Of a stretch of 64,000 bases of DNA, positions 44,966-57,550 are shown one piece after another (position 1 is the first letter of the stretch; the number at the start of each line of letters is the position of its first letter). Under the pieces are notes generated by a model. It saw only the letters and a list, made by a program, of their open reading frames with translations, was not told where the DNA came from and searched no databases. This DNA is from Catellatospora sp. IY07-71 (GTDB lineage Bacteria; Actinomycetota; Actinomycetes; Mycobacteriales; Micromonosporaceae): positions 4,083,501-4,147,500 of the forward strand of contig NZ_AP023360.1 in NCBI RefSeq assembly GCF_018326265.1, in the 5' to 3' direction. Made by a program: the position numbers and the translations under genes.

Positions 44966-46240
44966 CTAGCGGGGGTCGGGGGGGAGGGTGAGGGTCGCTT
45001 CGGTGCCGCCGCCTTCGGCGGGGGACAGGCGAAGCGTGCCGCCGTGGAGGTCGGCGACCCAGCGGGCGATGGCGAGGCCCAGGCCGGTGCCGGTGGGGGA
45101 GCCGGGGCGGAAGCGCTCGCCGTCGGCGGGCAGGCCGGGGGCGGGGCCGGGGCCGTCGTCGCGGACCACGACCAGGCCGGGGGCGACGGTCAGGGTGATG
45201 GCGGCGGGGGCGTCGGCGTCGCGGCCGTGCTGGACGGCGTTGTGGATCAGGTTGCGCAGCGCGATGCGGACCAGGGTGGGGTCGCCGAGGGTGACGGTGG
45301 GCTCGGTGTGGCTGGTGGCGGTGTGCGGGTGCTGCACGGTCTCGGTCAGCACCTCCTCGGCGAGCTGGTCCAGGCGGAAGCGCTGGCGCTCCAGGTGGCG
45401 CAGGCCGGCGACCAGGCGGGCGCGGGTGAGCAGCGCGGCGACGGCGTCGGTGAGCCGGTCGGTGGCCTTGATGACCCGGCGCAGCGCGTCCGGTTGCGCC
45501 TTCGGGTCGGCCAGCGCGCCCTCGGACACGGCCCGGATCACCGTCAGCGGCGTACGCAGCTCGTGCGCGGCGTCGGCGACGAAGCGCTCCTGCTGGGTGA
45601 GCGCGTCGGCGATGGGCTGGGTGCCGCGGCGGGCCAGCAGGTAGCCGCCGAGGCAGGTCATCGCGGTGAACGCGGTGCCGCCGACGATCAGCGCGACGGC
45701 CAGCCGCCGGTGCGCGGCCTCACCCGGGCCGGGGTCGGCGACCGCGACCACGGTGCCCGCGATCACGCCGGTGTCGGCGTGCCGGAAGGGCACGGCCAGC
45801 AGGTGCACGATCTCGTGCCGCTCGTCGCGGACCGCCTCGCTGACCTCGCCGCCCGCCGCGTGCACCGTGCGGGCCGGGCCGAGCAGCGTCGGCGGCGGGA
45901 TGACGGCCAGCCGGGCCGGGTGCGCGAAGACCAGGGAGACGTCGGTGCGGTTGGCCTCGTACACGTACACCGCCGTGGAACCCTGGGCCACCGCGTTGTC
46001 GTAGAGCTTGTCCAGCAGCAGCGCGCCGGAGTCGTAGTAGAGCAGCGCGACCGCGGTGCTGGCGGTGCGGTGCAGGTCGGCGGTGACCGCCTCGGCCCGC
46101 TGCCGCTCGTCCACCACGAGCGCCACCGCGCCCATGCCGGCCAGGCCGAGGATGTTGAGCGCGAGCAGCAGCGCGGTGAGCCGCAGCCGCAGCCCGGCCA
46201 GCCGCTCGGCCGTCTGCAGCTGCCGGGTGCTCCGCTTCAC
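44966..46240 (-). CDS. Two-component sensor histidine kinase
   Basis: A 424-residue kinase: membrane helix 1 (about 18-44), an extracellular sensor of about 130 residues, helix 2 (about 180-203), HisKA with H226 in ADAAHELRTPLTVIR, and an ATPase domain with N box NLIHNAVQHG, G1 DDGPGPAP and G2 GTGLGLAIARWV. HAMP is not obvious between helix 2 and HisKA. Its gene lies 19 bases after the response-regulator stop. The input signal is unknown; proximity to two surface lipoproteins suggests an envelope or nutrient cue (inference). Confidence 0.92.
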   Translation of the reverse strand: MKRSTRQLQTAERLAGLRLRLTALLLALNILGLAGMGAVALVVDERQRAEAVTADLHRTASTAVALLYYDSGALLLDKLYDNAVAQGSTAVYVYEANRTDVSLVFAHPARLAVIPPPTLLGPARTVHAAGGEVSEAVRDERHEIVHLLAVPFRHADTGVIAGTVVAVADPGPGEAAHRRLAVALIVGGTAFTAMTCLGGYLLARRGTQPIADALTQQERFVADAAHELRTPLTVIRAVSEGALADPKAQPDALRRVIKATDRLTDAVAALLTRARLVAGLRHLERQRFRLDQLAEEVLTETVQHPHTATSHTEPTVTLGDPTLVRIALRNLIHNAVQHGRDADAPAAITLTVAPGLVVVRDDGPGPAPGLPADGERFRPGSPTGTGLGLAIARWVADLHGGTLRLSPAEGGGTEATLTLPPDPR

Positions 46241-46259
46241 GCCGCCTCCCCGCGCGCGC

Positions 46260-46928
46260 TCATCGTCCCGCCAGGTCGATGCGGTAGCCGGAGCCGCGCA
46301 CCGTGGTGATCACGGGCGGGTCGCCGAGCTTGCGGCGCAGCTGCCCGACGACCACGTCGACCACGTTCGAGGCGGGGTCGGCCAGCTCGTCCCAGCAGTG
46401 TTCGAGCAGGTCGGAGCGGCTGACCACGGCGGGGCGGCGGACCAGGAGCATCTCCAGCACGGAGAACTCCTTCGGGGTGAGGGTGAGCAGGATGCCGTCG
46501 CGGCGCACCTCGCGGCGGGCGGTGTCGACCTCGACGTCCCCGGCGCGCAGCACGGCGGGCACGGTGCTGCCGCGGCGGCGGCACAGCGCGCGCACCCGCA
46601 GCACCAGCTCGGCGGCGACGAACGGTTTGACCACGTAGTCGTCGGCCCCGGCCTCGAACCCGGCCACCCGGTCGGTGACGTCGTCGAGGGCGGTCAGCAT
46701 CAGCGCGGGCACGGCCAGCCCGGCGGCCCGGCGGCGGCGCAGCTGCCCGGCGGAGTCACCCTCCGGGAGGATCCGGTCCAGCACCAGGCAGTCATAGTCG
46801 TTGACGCTGATGGAGACGTCGGCCTGGCTCCAGTCGGCGGCCTGGTCGACGGCGAACCCGACCGCACGCAGGGCGGTGACCACCACGCCCCGCACCTCGG
46901 GATCGTCCTCCACGACCAGCACCCGCAC
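46260..46928 (-). CDS. OmpR/PhoB-family response regulator
   Basis: A 222-residue regulator: receiver domain with EDD pocket, phosphoacceptor D51 in CLVLDRILPEGDS, LMLTALDD and VVKPF, then a winged-helix domain with LTPKEFSVLEMLL and VVDVVVGQLRRKLGDP. It is the likely partner of the kinase encoded just downstream. The GTG start at 46928 has no strong ribosome site. Its 5' end faces efp across 125 bases. Confidence 0.92.
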   Translation of the reverse strand: MRVLVVEDDPEVRGVVVTALRAVGFAVDQAADWSQADVSISVNDYDCLVLDRILPEGDSAGQLRRRRAAGLAVPALMLTALDDVTDRVAGFEAGADDYVVKPFVAAELVLRVRALCRRRGSTVPAVLRAGDVEVDTARREVRRDGILLTLTPKEFSVLEMLLVRRPAVVSRSDLLEHCWDELADPASNVVDVVVGQLRRKLGDPPVITTVRGSGYRIDLAGR

Positions 46929-46996
46929 GGCGGCGAGGCTAACAGCACAGCCGTAATCCGGGCCACCCGCGCGGTGGAGCCGAGATCACGGGCCGG

Positions 46997-47002
46997 TAAA
47001 GT
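46997..47002 (+). promoter_or_regulatory. Putative -10 element for efp-nusB
   Basis: TAAAGT lies 51 bases before the efp GTG, predicting a leader of about 45 bases that includes the ribosome site GGGAG. No good -35 box is seen. Confidence 0.35.
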
Positions 47003-47053
47003 AGTCGGGTCTGTTCTTTGTCAAGTATCTGATCATGTAACGGGAGCCTGGCT

Positions 47054-47611
47054 GTGGCCACCACGAACGACCTCAAGAACGGCATGGTGCTCAACCTCGA
47101 CAAGGAGCTCTGGGCCGTGGTCGAGTTCCAGCACGTGAAGCCCGGCAAGGGTCCGGCTTTCGTGCGGACGACCCTCAAGCACGTGCTCACGGGCAAGGTG
47201 GTCGACAAGACCTTCAACGCGGGCACCAAGGTCGAGACCGCCAACGTCGACAAGCGCCAGATGCAGTACCTCTACGCCGACGGCGAGGACTACGTCTTCA
47301 TGGACCTGGACACCTACGACCAGATCCACGTCAGCGGCGAGACCGTCGGCGACAACGTGAACTACCTGCTGCCCGAGGCCGAGGTGATCGTCGCCACGCA
47401 CGAGAGCGTGCCGCTGTACGTCGAGCTGCCGACCAGCGTCATCGTCGAGGTCACCTACACCGAGCCGGGTCTGCAGGGCGACCGCTCGACCGGCGGCAAC
47501 AAGCCGGCCACGATCGAGACCGGCGCGACCGTCCAGGTGCCGCTGTTCATCACCACGGGTGAGAAGATCAAGGTCGACACCCGCGACGGCCGTTACCTGG
47601 GCCGGGCCTGA
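47054..47611 (+). CDS. efp: Translation elongation factor P
   Basis: A 185-residue three-domain factor that relieves ribosome stalling at polyproline. The KOW-like domain I is [20 protein letters not shown]; the loop that carries the modified residue reads PGKGPAF, with Lys at the E. coli K34 position. Domain II has [17 protein letters not shown], and domain III the signature [11 protein letters not shown]. The GTG follows GGGAG. nusB is 30 bases downstream. Confidence 0.97.
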   Translation: MATTNDLKNGMVLNLDKELWAVVEFQHVKPGKGPAFVRTTLKHVLTGKVVDKTFNAGTKVETANVDKRQMQYLYADGEDYVFMDLDTYDQIHVSGETVGDNVNYLLPEAEVIVATHESVPLYVELPTSVIVEVTYTEPGLQGDRSTGGNKPATIETGATVQVPLFITTGEKIKVDTRDGRYLGRA

Positions 47612-47641
47612 TGGGCCTCGTGCCCGTCCGGAGGATTGCAC

Positions 47642-48079
47642 GTGGCTGAGGGACCCAAGTCGCAGATGCCGGCCCGGCGCCGGGCGCGCAAGCGCGCGCT
47701 CGACGTGCTCTACGAGGCCGATCTGCGCGACCTGCCGGTGCGCACCGTGCTGGCGGCGTACCTGGAGCGGCTGCCGACCCCGCGACCGGAGCACCTGCCC
47801 TACGCGGTGTCGCTGGTCGAGGGGGTGAGCGAGCACCTGGACGAGATCGACGAGATGATCGCCACCTTCGCCGAGGGCTGGACCATCGACCGGATGCCGG
47901 TGGTGGACCGCAACCTCGCCCGCATCGCGGTGTACGAGCTGCTGCACGTCCCCGACGTGGACGACCCGGTGGCCATCACGGAGGCGGTGGAGCTGGCGAA
48001 GGAGATGTCGACCGACGACTCGCCCCGCTTCCTGAACGGCCTGCTGGGCCGGATCGCCGACTACGCCCCTCGGCACTGA
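47642..48079 (+). CDS. nusB: Transcription antitermination factor NusB
   Basis: A 145-residue all-helical RNA-binding factor acting with NusE in rRNA antitermination. The Arg-rich start ARRRARKRALDVLYEAD is typical; DRMPVVDRNLARIAVYELLH and ITEAVELAKEMSTDDSPRFLNGLLG are the family blocks. The GTG at 47642 lies 7 bases after GGAGG; a TTG two codons earlier is less well placed. A strong bidirectional terminator follows. Confidence 0.96.
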   Translation: MAEGPKSQMPARRRARKRALDVLYEADLRDLPVRTVLAAYLERLPTPRPEHLPYAVSLVEGVSEHLDEIDEMIATFAEGWTIDRMPVVDRNLARIAVYELLHVPDVDDPVAITEAVELAKEMSTDDSPRFLNGLLGRIADYAPRH

Positions 48080-48095
48080 GCACCGAGCTGAGCTG

Positions 48096-48133
48096 CGAAA
48101 GCGGCCCTTCCCCACGGGGAAGGGCCGCTTTCG
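48096..48133. terminator. Bidirectional terminator between nusB and bldD
   Basis: Perfect 18-bp arms (48096-48113 and 48116-48133) with AAA and TTT tracts near their outer ends, serving converging nusB and bldD. Confidence 0.85.
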
Positions 48134-48149
48134 TCGGTGCGGGAGTGTG

Positions 48150-48638
48150 TCAGCTGGCGAAGAAGGCGCGCGGGTCGGCCACGAGCACGCCGTGGTCGGC
48201 CAGGCGCTCGATCAGCTCGCTCGGCGTGCAGTCGTAGAAGACGGCCAGCGCCTGCAGGTCGACGGCGCGGATGGAGAGCACCCGGCCGTTGTAGTCGCCG
48301 CGCTGCTGCTGGATGGCGCGGGCGTAGCGGGCCACCGAGGCGAGGTCCTCCTTGGCGCCGTCGTAGAGGCGCTCCAGGTCCAGAACGATCTTGCTGGTGG
48401 CCTCCTGGCGCGGCGCGGGGCCGTCGGGCAGCAGCTCGCCGACGGGCACGCGGTAGAAGTCGGCCAGCTCGGCCAGTCGGGACACCGTGACGGCACGGTC
48501 GCCTCGCTCGTACGAGCCGACGACCACGGCCTTCCAACGCCCGTTCGACTTCTCCTCCACGCCCTGCAGGGACAGGCCCTGCTGCTGGCGGATGGAGCGC
48601 AGTCGCGCACCGAGGGACTTGGCGTAATCAGACGGCAT
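48150..48638 (-). CDS. bldD: Developmental regulator BldD
   Basis: A 162-residue helix-turn-helix repressor that holds actinomycete development in the vegetative phase when bound to cyclic di-GMP. The N-terminal HTH is ARLRSIRQQQGLSLQGVEEK with WKAVVVGSYERGDRAV. In the C-terminal domain the c-di-GMP signature RxD-x8-RxxD is present as RGD (113-115) and RAVD (124-127); Streptomyces BldD has RQDD, so the two middle residues differ but the key Arg and Asp remain. The ATG follows GGGAG. Autoregulation is suggested by a BldD-box-like site over its promoter. Confidence 0.95.
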   Translation of the reverse strand: MPSDYAKSLGARLRSIRQQQGLSLQGVEEKSNGRWKAVVVGSYERGDRAVTVSRLAELADFYRVPVGELLPDGPAPRQEATSKIVLDLERLYDGAKEDLASVARYARAIQQQRGDYNGRVLSIRAVDLQALAVFYDCTPSELIERLADHGVLVADPRAFFAS

Positions 48639-48682
48639 TCCGACACTCCCAGCTATGGGCCGGGGCGGGTTCCCCGACGATC

Positions 48683-48697
48683 GCTACGCAGCGTGAC
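48683..48697. promoter_or_regulatory. BldD operator-like box upstream of bldD
   Basis: The 15-mer GCTACGCAGCGTGAC matches 8 of 9 fixed positions of the published BldD consensus nTnACnC(A/T)GnGTnAn. It overlaps the downstream edge of the predicted -10 box and the start site of bldD, an ideal place for autorepression. Confidence 0.65.
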
Positions 48698-48724
48698 GGT
48701 ACGGCGCTAACGACACGCGGTCAA
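48696..48724 (-). promoter_or_regulatory. Principal-sigma promoter of bldD
   Basis: On the minus strand TTGACC (48719-48724) and TACCGT (48696-48701) are separated by exactly 17 bases. It is one of the two best-formed promoters in the window. Transcription would start near 48689, giving a leader of about 50 bases. Confidence 0.65.
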
Positions 48725-48849
48725 GTGCTCGTTGACCACAAGTTGAGACAACCTCATCCGACCGGCTTGATCAACTGAACTGATCCGCCAGGTGCAATGG
48801 TATGACCTGCGGATTGACTAGCCCCCGTACGTATCGCCGCTCGTCTCAC

Positions 48850-48858
48850 TGCTAAGTT
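48850..48858 (+). promoter_or_regulatory. Putative extended -10 promoter of the pyr operon
   Basis: TGCTAAGTT is an extended -10 (TGn followed by TAnnnT) with no obvious -35. It would start transcription near 48865, placing the PyrR-binding hairpin inside a 5' leader of about 55 bases. Confidence 0.4.
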
Positions 48859-48886
48859 TAATGCTGACCTTGACATCCTTTAACGA

Positions 48887-48904
48887 CCCGTCCAGTGAGG
48901 CGGG
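48887..48904 (+). promoter_or_regulatory. PyrR-binding RNA hairpin in the pyrR leader
   Basis: CCCG and CGGG form a stem around the 10-base loop TCCAGTGAGG. The string GTCCAGTGAGGC matches the core RUCCNGNGAGGY of the Bacillus PyrR-binding consensus. The AAGGAGG ribosome site of pyrR starts 2 bases after the stem, so PyrR binding would block translation initiation, as described for mycobacteria, rather than act by attenuation; no terminator hairpin lies between it and pyrR. Confidence 0.7.
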
Positions 48905-48918
48905 GAAGGAGGTCTGCC

Positions 48919-49527
48919 TTGGCGCGCCCATCGACAGACGAGTCGACCGCACCAGCGCAGCAGCCGGCCGCACCGGCTCCTACGAAGATCGTTCTCTCCG
49001 CCGCGGACGTCTCCCGCGTGGTGGACCGCATCGCGCACCAGATCCTGGAGAAGACCTCCGGCGCCGCCGACGTGGTCCTGCTCGGCATCGCCACCCGCGG
49101 GGTGCCGATCGCCCGCCGGCTGGCCGAGCGCATCCGGGCCTTCGAGGGCCGCGACATCCCGGTCGGCACGCTCGACATCACCCTTTACCGCGACGACCTG
49201 CGCAGCAGTTCGGTACGCGCGGTCGGCCGCACCGAGGAACCCGCGGGCGGCGTGGACGGCCGAAAGGTCGTCCTGGTCGACGATGTGCTCTTCTCCGGCC
49301 GCACCATCCGGGCCGCCCTCGACGCGCTCAGCGACCTCGGCCGCCCGGCCGCGGTGCAGCTCGCCGTGCTGGTCGACCGCGGCCACCGGCAGCTGCCGAT
49401 CCGGGCCGACTACGTCGGCAAGAACATCCCCACCGCCCTGTCCGAGCAGGTCAAAGTGAAGCTGACGGAGATCGACGGGACGGACGAGGTGGTCCTCATC
49501 AACGCGGGGAAGGGTGACGCCCGATGA
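48919..49527 (+). CDS. pyrR: Pyrimidine operon regulator / uracil phosphoribosyltransferase PyrR
   Basis: A 202-residue UMP/UTP-sensing RNA-binding regulator with residual uracil phosphoribosyltransferase activity. The PRPP-binding motif is [21 protein letters not shown] near residue 118; DITLYRDDL and [20 protein letters not shown] are PyrR-specific. The N-terminal ~22 residues (Ala/Pro-rich) are an extension. The TTG at 48919 is 6 bases after AAGGAGG. The stop overlaps pyrB (ATGA). Confidence 0.96.
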   Translation: MARPSTDESTAPAQQPAAPAPTKIVLSAADVSRVVDRIAHQILEKTSGAADVVLLGIATRGVPIARRLAERIRAFEGRDIPVGTLDITLYRDDLRSSSVRAVGRTEEPAGGVDGRKVVLVDDVLFSGRTIRAALDALSDLGRPAAVQLAVLVDRGHRQLPIRADYVGKNIPTALSEQVKVKLTEIDGTDEVVLINAGKGDAR

Positions 49528-50432
49528 AGCACCTGCTGTCGACGGCCGACCTGGACGCGGCCACCGCGATCGAGATCCTGGACACCGCCGCCGAGATGGC
49601 CAGCGTGTCCGGCCGCGAGATCAAGAAGCTGCCCACGCTGCGTGGCCGGACCGTGGTCAACCTCTTCTACGAGGACTCCACCCGGACCCGCATCTCGTTC
49701 GAGGCCGCCGCGAAGCGCCTGAGCGCCGACGTGATCAACTTCTCGGCCAAGGGCTCCAGCGTCGAGAAGGGCGAGAGCCTCAAGGACACCGCCTGGACGC
49801 TGCAGGCCATGGGCGCCGACGCGGTGGTCATCCGCCACCCCGCCTCCGGCGCGCCGCACCGCCTGGCCAACTGGGTCACCGGCAGCGTGCTCAACGCGGG
49901 TGACGGCACCCACGAGCACCCCACCCAGGCGCTGCTGGACGCGTACACCATGCGGTCCCGGATGGGCCGGCTCGACGGCCTGCACGTGGCGATCGTCGGC
50001 GACGTGCTGCACAGCCGGGTGGCCCGCTCCAACGTGCTGCTGCTCAACACGCTCGGCGCGAAGGTCACCCTGGTCGGCCCGCCCACGCTGATCCCGACCG
50101 ACCTGAACACCTCGGTCCAGCTCAACTACGACCTCGACGCGGTGCTGCCGCAGGCCGACGTGGTGATGATGCTGCGCGTGCAGCGCGAGCGGATGACCGA
50201 CTCGTACTTCCCCTCGGCGCGGGAGTACTCCCGCCGTTACGGCCTGGACGGCGCGCGGCTGCGGCGGATGCCGTCGCACGCGATCGTCATGCACCCCGGC
50301 CCGATGAACCGGGGCATGGAGATCACGCCCGAGGTGGCCGACTCGCCCCGCTCCACCATCGTCGAACAGGTCACCAACGGCGTCAGCGTCCGCATGGCCT
50401 GTCTCTACCTGCTGCTCGGAGGACGTTCGTGA
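49524..50432 (+). CDS. pyrB: Aspartate carbamoyltransferase catalytic subunit
   Basis: A 302-residue enzyme joining carbamoyl phosphate and aspartate. The carbamoyl-phosphate site is [11 protein letters not shown] near residue 51 with [14 protein letters not shown] near 79; [11 protein letters not shown] near 133 completes the set. No regulatory PyrI gene is nearby. It overlaps pyrR and pyrC by four bases each. Confidence 0.97.
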   Translation: MKHLLSTADLDAATAIEILDTAAEMASVSGREIKKLPTLRGRTVVNLFYEDSTRTRISFEAAAKRLSADVINFSAKGSSVEKGESLKDTAWTLQAMGADAVVIRHPASGAPHRLANWVTGSVLNAGDGTHEHPTQALLDAYTMRSRMGRLDGLHVAIVGDVLHSRVARSNVLLLNTLGAKVTLVGPPTLIPTDLNTSVQLNYDLDAVLPQADVVMMLRVQRERMTDSYFPSAREYSRRYGLDGARLRRMPSHAIVMHPGPMNRGMEITPEVADSPRSTIVEQVTNGVSVRMACLYLLLGGRS

Positions 50433-51736
50433 CCGACATTCTGATCAAGGGCGCGCGGGTGCTCGGCGGCGAGCCGGCCGACCTGCTGCTGCGCGACGGC
50501 CGTATCGCCGAGGTGGGCACCGGCCTGTCCGCCGAGGGCGCCGAGGTGGTCGACGCCACCGGTCTGGTCGCCCTGCCGGGCCTGGTCGACCTGCACACCC
50601 ACCTGCGTGAGCCCGGCCGGGAGGACGCCGAGACGGTGTACACCGGCTCGCGCGCCGCGGCGCTCGGCGGCTACACCGCCGTCTGCGCGATGGCCAACAC
50701 CTCCCCGGTGGCCGACACCGCGGGCGTGGTCGAGCAGGTCTACCGGCTGGGCCAGGAGGCCGGGCTGGTGGACGTGCAGCCGATCGGCGCGGTGACCGTC
50801 GGCCTGGCCGGCGAGCGCCTGGCCGAGCTGGGCGCGATGGCCGACTCGGCCGCCCGGGTGCGGATCTTCTCCGACGACGGCTTCTGCGTGGCCGACCCCC
50901 GGCTGATGCGCCGGGCGCTGGAGTACGTCAAGGCGTTCGACGGCGTCATCGCCCAGCACGCCGAGGAGCCCCGGCTCACCCAGGGCGCGCAGATGCACGA
51001 GGGCGACGTCTCGGCGAAGCTCGGGCTGACCGGCTGGCCCGCCGTGGCCGAGGAGTCGATCATCGCGCGGGACGTGCTGCTCGCCGAGCACGTGGGCGCC
51101 CGCCTGCACGTGTGCCACGTCTCGACCGCGGGCAGCGTCGACATCATCCGCGCGGCCAAGGCCCGGGGGGTACGCGTGACCGCCGAGGTCACCCCGCACC
51201 ACCTGCTGCTGACCCACGAGAAGGCCGAGTCGTACGACCCGGTATACAAGGTGAACCCGCCGCTGCGCACGAACACCGACGTCCAGGCGCTGCGCGAGGG
51301 CCTGCGCGACGGCACGATCGACATCGTGGCCACCGACCACGCCCCGCACGCCGCGGAGGACAAGGAGTGCGAGTGGGCGTACGCCCGCCCCGGCATGCTC
51401 GGCCTCGAAACCGCCCTGCCGATCGTTCTGGAGGCCCTCGGTGAGCAGAGCCTCGGCACGCCGGCGGAGCCGGCGCTCTGGGACCTGATCGCCGAGCGCA
51501 TGTCGCGCGCCCCGGCGCGCATCGCCGGGCTCGACGGGCACGGCAACGACCTGGTCGCGGGCGCGCCCGCGAACCTCACGCTGATCGACCCCACGACGCG
51601 GTGGACGGTCGAGCCGACCGGGCTGGCCAGTCTCAGCCACAACACGCCGTACGCCGGGATGACCGTGCCCGGCCGGATCGTCGCGACCTTCCTGCGGGGC
51701 GTGCCGACGGTGCTCGACGGAAAGGTGCAGAAGTGA
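50429..51736 (+). CDS. pyrC: Dihydroorotase
   Basis: A 435-residue zinc amidohydrolase cyclising carbamoyl aspartate. The first metal motif is [13 protein letters not shown] near residue 58, with [14 protein letters not shown] near 225, [17 protein letters not shown] near 255, and the catalytic Asp in [13 protein letters not shown] near 300. The GTG start overlaps pyrB (GTGA) and the stop overlaps carA. A small membrane protein often found between pyrC and carA in actinobacteria is absent. Confidence 0.97.
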   Translation: MTDILIKGARVLGGEPADLLLRDGRIAEVGTGLSAEGAEVVDATGLVALPGLVDLHTHLREPGREDAETVYTGSRAAALGGYTAVCAMANTSPVADTAGVVEQVYRLGQEAGLVDVQPIGAVTVGLAGERLAELGAMADSAARVRIFSDDGFCVADPRLMRRALEYVKAFDGVIAQHAEEPRLTQGAQMHEGDVSAKLGLTGWPAVAEESIIARDVLLAEHVGARLHVCHVSTAGSVDIIRAAKARGVRVTAEVTPHHLLLTHEKAESYDPVYKVNPPLRTNTDVQALREGLRDGTIDIVATDHAPHAAEDKECEWAYARPGMLGLETALPIVLEALGEQSLGTPAEPALWDLIAERMSRAPARIAGLDGHGNDLVAGAPANLTLIDPTTRWTVEPTGLASLSHNTPYAGMTVPGRIVATFLRGVPTVLDGKVQK

Positions 51737-52872
51737 CCGAAGCAATCCTGGTCCTGGAGGACGGCCGCGTGTTCCGCGGCGAGGCCTACGGGGCCGTCGG
51801 CGAGACCTTCGGCGAGGCGGTCTTCACCACCGGCATGACCGGCTACCAGGAGACCCTCACCGACCCGTCGTACCACCGCCAGGTCGTGGTGCAGACCGCG
51901 CCGCACATCGGCAACACCGGCGTCAACGACGAGGACGACGAGTCCGACCGCATCTGGGTGTCCGGCTACGTGGTCCGCGACCCGGCCCGGACCCCGTCGA
52001 ACTGGCGCGCCACCGAGGACCTCGGCACCCGGCTGGCCCGTAACGGCGTGGTCGGCATCAGCGGCGTCGACACCCGTGCGCTCACCCGGCACCTGCGCGA
52101 GCGCGGCGCCATGCGCGTCGGCGTGTCCAGCGTCGAGACCGACCCGCAGGCGCTGCTGGCGCGGGTGCTGGAGCAGCCCGGGATGGTGGGCGCGGACCTG
52201 TCCGCGCAGGTGAGCACGCCCGAGGCGTACACCGTCGACGCCGAGGGCGAGCACCGCTTCACGGTCGCGGCCCTGGACCTGGGCATCAAGCGCAACGTGG
52301 TCCGGCGGCTGGCCGCCCGCGGCGTGACCACCCACGTCCTGCCCGCGACCGCCGACCTCGGCGACCTGCTGTCGGTCGGGGCGGACGCGGTGTTCTTCTC
52401 GCCCGGCCCTGGCGACCCGGCCACCGCCGACCACGCGGTGGCGCTGGCGCAGGCCGTGATGAAGCGCAGCCTGCCGCTGTTCGGCATCTGCTTCGGCAGC
52501 CAGATCCTGGGCCGCGCGCTCGGCTTCGGCACGTACAAGCTGGGCTACGGCCACCGCGGCATCAACCAGCCGGTGATCGACCGCGTCACCGGCAAGGTCG
52601 AGGTCACCTCGCACAACCACGGCTTCGCGGTCGACGCGCCGATCGACAGGGTGTCCGAGACCGCCTTCGGCCGGGTCGAGGTATCCCACGTGTGCCTGAA
52701 CGACAACGTGGTGGAGGGCCTGCGCGCGCTGGACGTGCCCGCCTTCACCGTGCAGTACCACCCGGAGGCGGCAGCGGGGCCGCACGACGCCGACTACCTG
52801 TTCGACCGGTTCGTGGAGCTCGTCGAGCGCCCCGGCAAGGTCCGTGCGGAACTCATCAACGGAGGCAAGTGA
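51733..52872 (+). CDS. carA: Carbamoyl phosphate synthase small subunit
   Basis: A 379-residue glutaminase subunit supplying ammonia to CarB. The N-terminal domain has [20 protein letters not shown]; the class I amidotransferase domain has the catalytic Cys in [16 protein letters not shown] near residue 252 and the His/Glu pair in [14 protein letters not shown] near 338. The GTG start overlaps the pyrC stop (GTGA). One base separates its stop from the carB start. Confidence 0.97.
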   Translation: MTEAILVLEDGRVFRGEAYGAVGETFGEAVFTTGMTGYQETLTDPSYHRQVVVQTAPHIGNTGVNDEDDESDRIWVSGYVVRDPARTPSNWRATEDLGTRLARNGVVGISGVDTRALTRHLRERGAMRVGVSSVETDPQALLARVLEQPGMVGADLSAQVSTPEAYTVDAEGEHRFTVAALDLGIKRNVVRRLAARGVTTHVLPATADLGDLLSVGADAVFFSPGPGDPATADHAVALAQAVMKRSLPLFGICFGSQILGRALGFGTYKLGYGHRGINQPVIDRVTGKVEVTSHNHGFAVDAPIDRVSETAFGRVEVSHVCLNDNVVEGLRALDVPAFTVQYHPEAAAGPHDADYLFDRFVELVERPGKVRAELINGGK

Positions 52873-52873
52873 G

Positions 52874-56236
<3,363 letters not shown>

Positions 56237-56253
56237 CCGCCCCCCTCTCTCCC

Positions 56254-56370
56254 GCGCCGATCTTGCGTGACCCGCGCTCTCCTGCGTCGATCTTGCGCAA
56301 ACTGTGGGTGCGACACGCCCATACCCCCCAAAAGGGCAACAGTTCGCGCAAGATCGTCGCGATCTTGGGC
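56254..56370. repeat. Intergenic palindrome, family C copy 3 (inside the pyr operon)
   Basis: Main arms CGATCTTGCGCAAACTGT (56288-56305) and ACAGTTCGCGCAAGATCG (56339-56356), differing at one position, around a 33-base loop. An extra upstream half copy (CGATCTTGCGTGA, 56258-56270) and a downstream half hairpin (GCGATCTTGGG) flank it. It fills most of the gap between carB and pyrD. Confidence 0.85.
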
Positions 56371-56393
56371 GGCCACCCCGGGAGGGTGGCGGC

Positions 56394-57476
56394 GTGACGG
56401 TGTTCGAGAGGGTGGTGCGGCCGCGGCTGTTCCGGATCGGGGGCGGGGACGCGGAGCGGGCGCATGAGTGGACCTTGGAGCGGCTGGCGGGGCTGGCTCG
56501 GCGGCCCGCGGTGCTGGGTCTGCTGAAGCGGCGTTACGCGGTCGACAAGCCTGTCGACGTGTTCGGGGTGCGGTTTCCGAACGCGGTCGGGCTGGCGGCG
56601 GGGATGGACAAGAACGGGGTCGCGCTGAAGGCGTGGCCGGCGCTCGGGTTCGGGTTCGTCGAGGTCGGCACGGTGACGGCGCAGGGGCAGCCGGGCAACG
56701 ACCGGCCGCGGCTGTTCCGGCTGCCGGACAGCAGGGCGATCATCAACCGGATGGGGTTCAACAACGAGGGCGCGCAGGCGCTGGCGGGGCGGCTGGCCGC
56801 GCTGGGGCCGATCGGGGTGCCCCTCGGGATCTCGCTGGGCAAGTCGAAGGTGACGCCGCTGGCGGAGGCCGTCGCGGACTACCGGGCGTCATATGACGCG
56901 CTGCGGTCCTACGGCGACTATTTCGCGGTCAACGTGTCCTCGCCGAACACGCCCGGCCTGCGCAGCCTCCAGGATCGCGACCAGCTCGACGCGATCCTGG
57001 CCGCGCTGACCGAGGATGGTGCGGCCGGTGCCGGTGCTGAATCCGGGCCGGGTCCGGACGGCGACGGGGCGGCGCGCAAGCCGGTGCTGGTGAAGATCGC
57101 GCCGGATCTGACCGATCACGCCATCGCCGAGCTGCTCGAAGTCTGTGTGGCGCGTGGGGTGGCCGGTCTGATCGCGACCAACACCACGCTGTCGCGCGAC
57201 GGCGTCGCTCCGGGCGACCAGGGCACGGCGGCGCAGGCGGGCGGCCTGTCCGGCGCGCCGCTGACCGAGCGGGCGCACAAGGTGGTGTCGTTCGTGCACG
57301 GCGAGACCGGCGGGCGGCTGCCGATCATCGGCGTGGGCGGCCTGATGAGCGCCGACGACGCGGCCCGGATGTTCGACGCGGGCGCGAGCCTGGTCCAGCT
57401 CTACACCGGATTCATCTATCACGGACCGGCGCTGGTGCGTGCCGCCGCGCTGCGCGGCCCGGAGCGCCTTCGGTGA
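56394..57476 (+). CDS. pyrD: Dihydroorotate dehydrogenase (quinone), class 2
   Basis: A 360-residue FMN enzyme oxidising dihydroorotate with quinone. Length and the N-terminal amphipathic helices (about 1-45, probably membrane-associating) indicate class 2. Signatures are [41 protein letters not shown] and [21 protein letters not shown] Gly/Ala-rich insert (about 205-225) is unusual. The GTG at 56394 follows GGGAGG. Codon choice in its first third is more G-rich than in carB. Confidence 0.95.
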   Translation: MTVFERVVRPRLFRIGGGDAERAHEWTLERLAGLARRPAVLGLLKRRYAVDKPVDVFGVRFPNAVGLAAGMDKNGVALKAWPALGFGFVEVGTVTAQGQPGNDRPRLFRLPDSRAIINRMGFNNEGAQALAGRLAALGPIGVPLGISLGKSKVTPLAEAVADYRASYDALRSYGDYFAVNVSSPNTPGLRSLQDRDQLDAILAALTEDGAAGAGAESGPGPDGDGAARKPVLVKIAPDLTDHAIAELLEVCVARGVAGLIATNTTLSRDGVAPGDQGTAAQAGGLSGAPLTERAHKVVSFVHGETGGRLPIIGVGGLMSADDAARMFDAGASLVQLYTGFIYHGPALVRAAALRGPERLR

Positions 57477-57485
57477 CCGACGAGG

Positions 57486-57536
57486 TTAAGAAGGGCACCT
57501 TCTACAACGCGGAGCGTTGTGAAGGTGCCCTTCCTT
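57486..57536 (+). terminator. Hairpin between pyrD and bioA
   Basis: Arms AAGGGCACCTTCTACAACG (57491-57509) and CGTTGTGAAGGTGCCCTT (57515-57532), with one bulged base, followed by CCTTTCG. It looks like a terminator or attenuator placed 10 bases after the pyrD stop and just upstream of the bioA ribosome site. Confidence 0.7.
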
Positions 57537-57550
57537 TCGAGAGGGACGTT

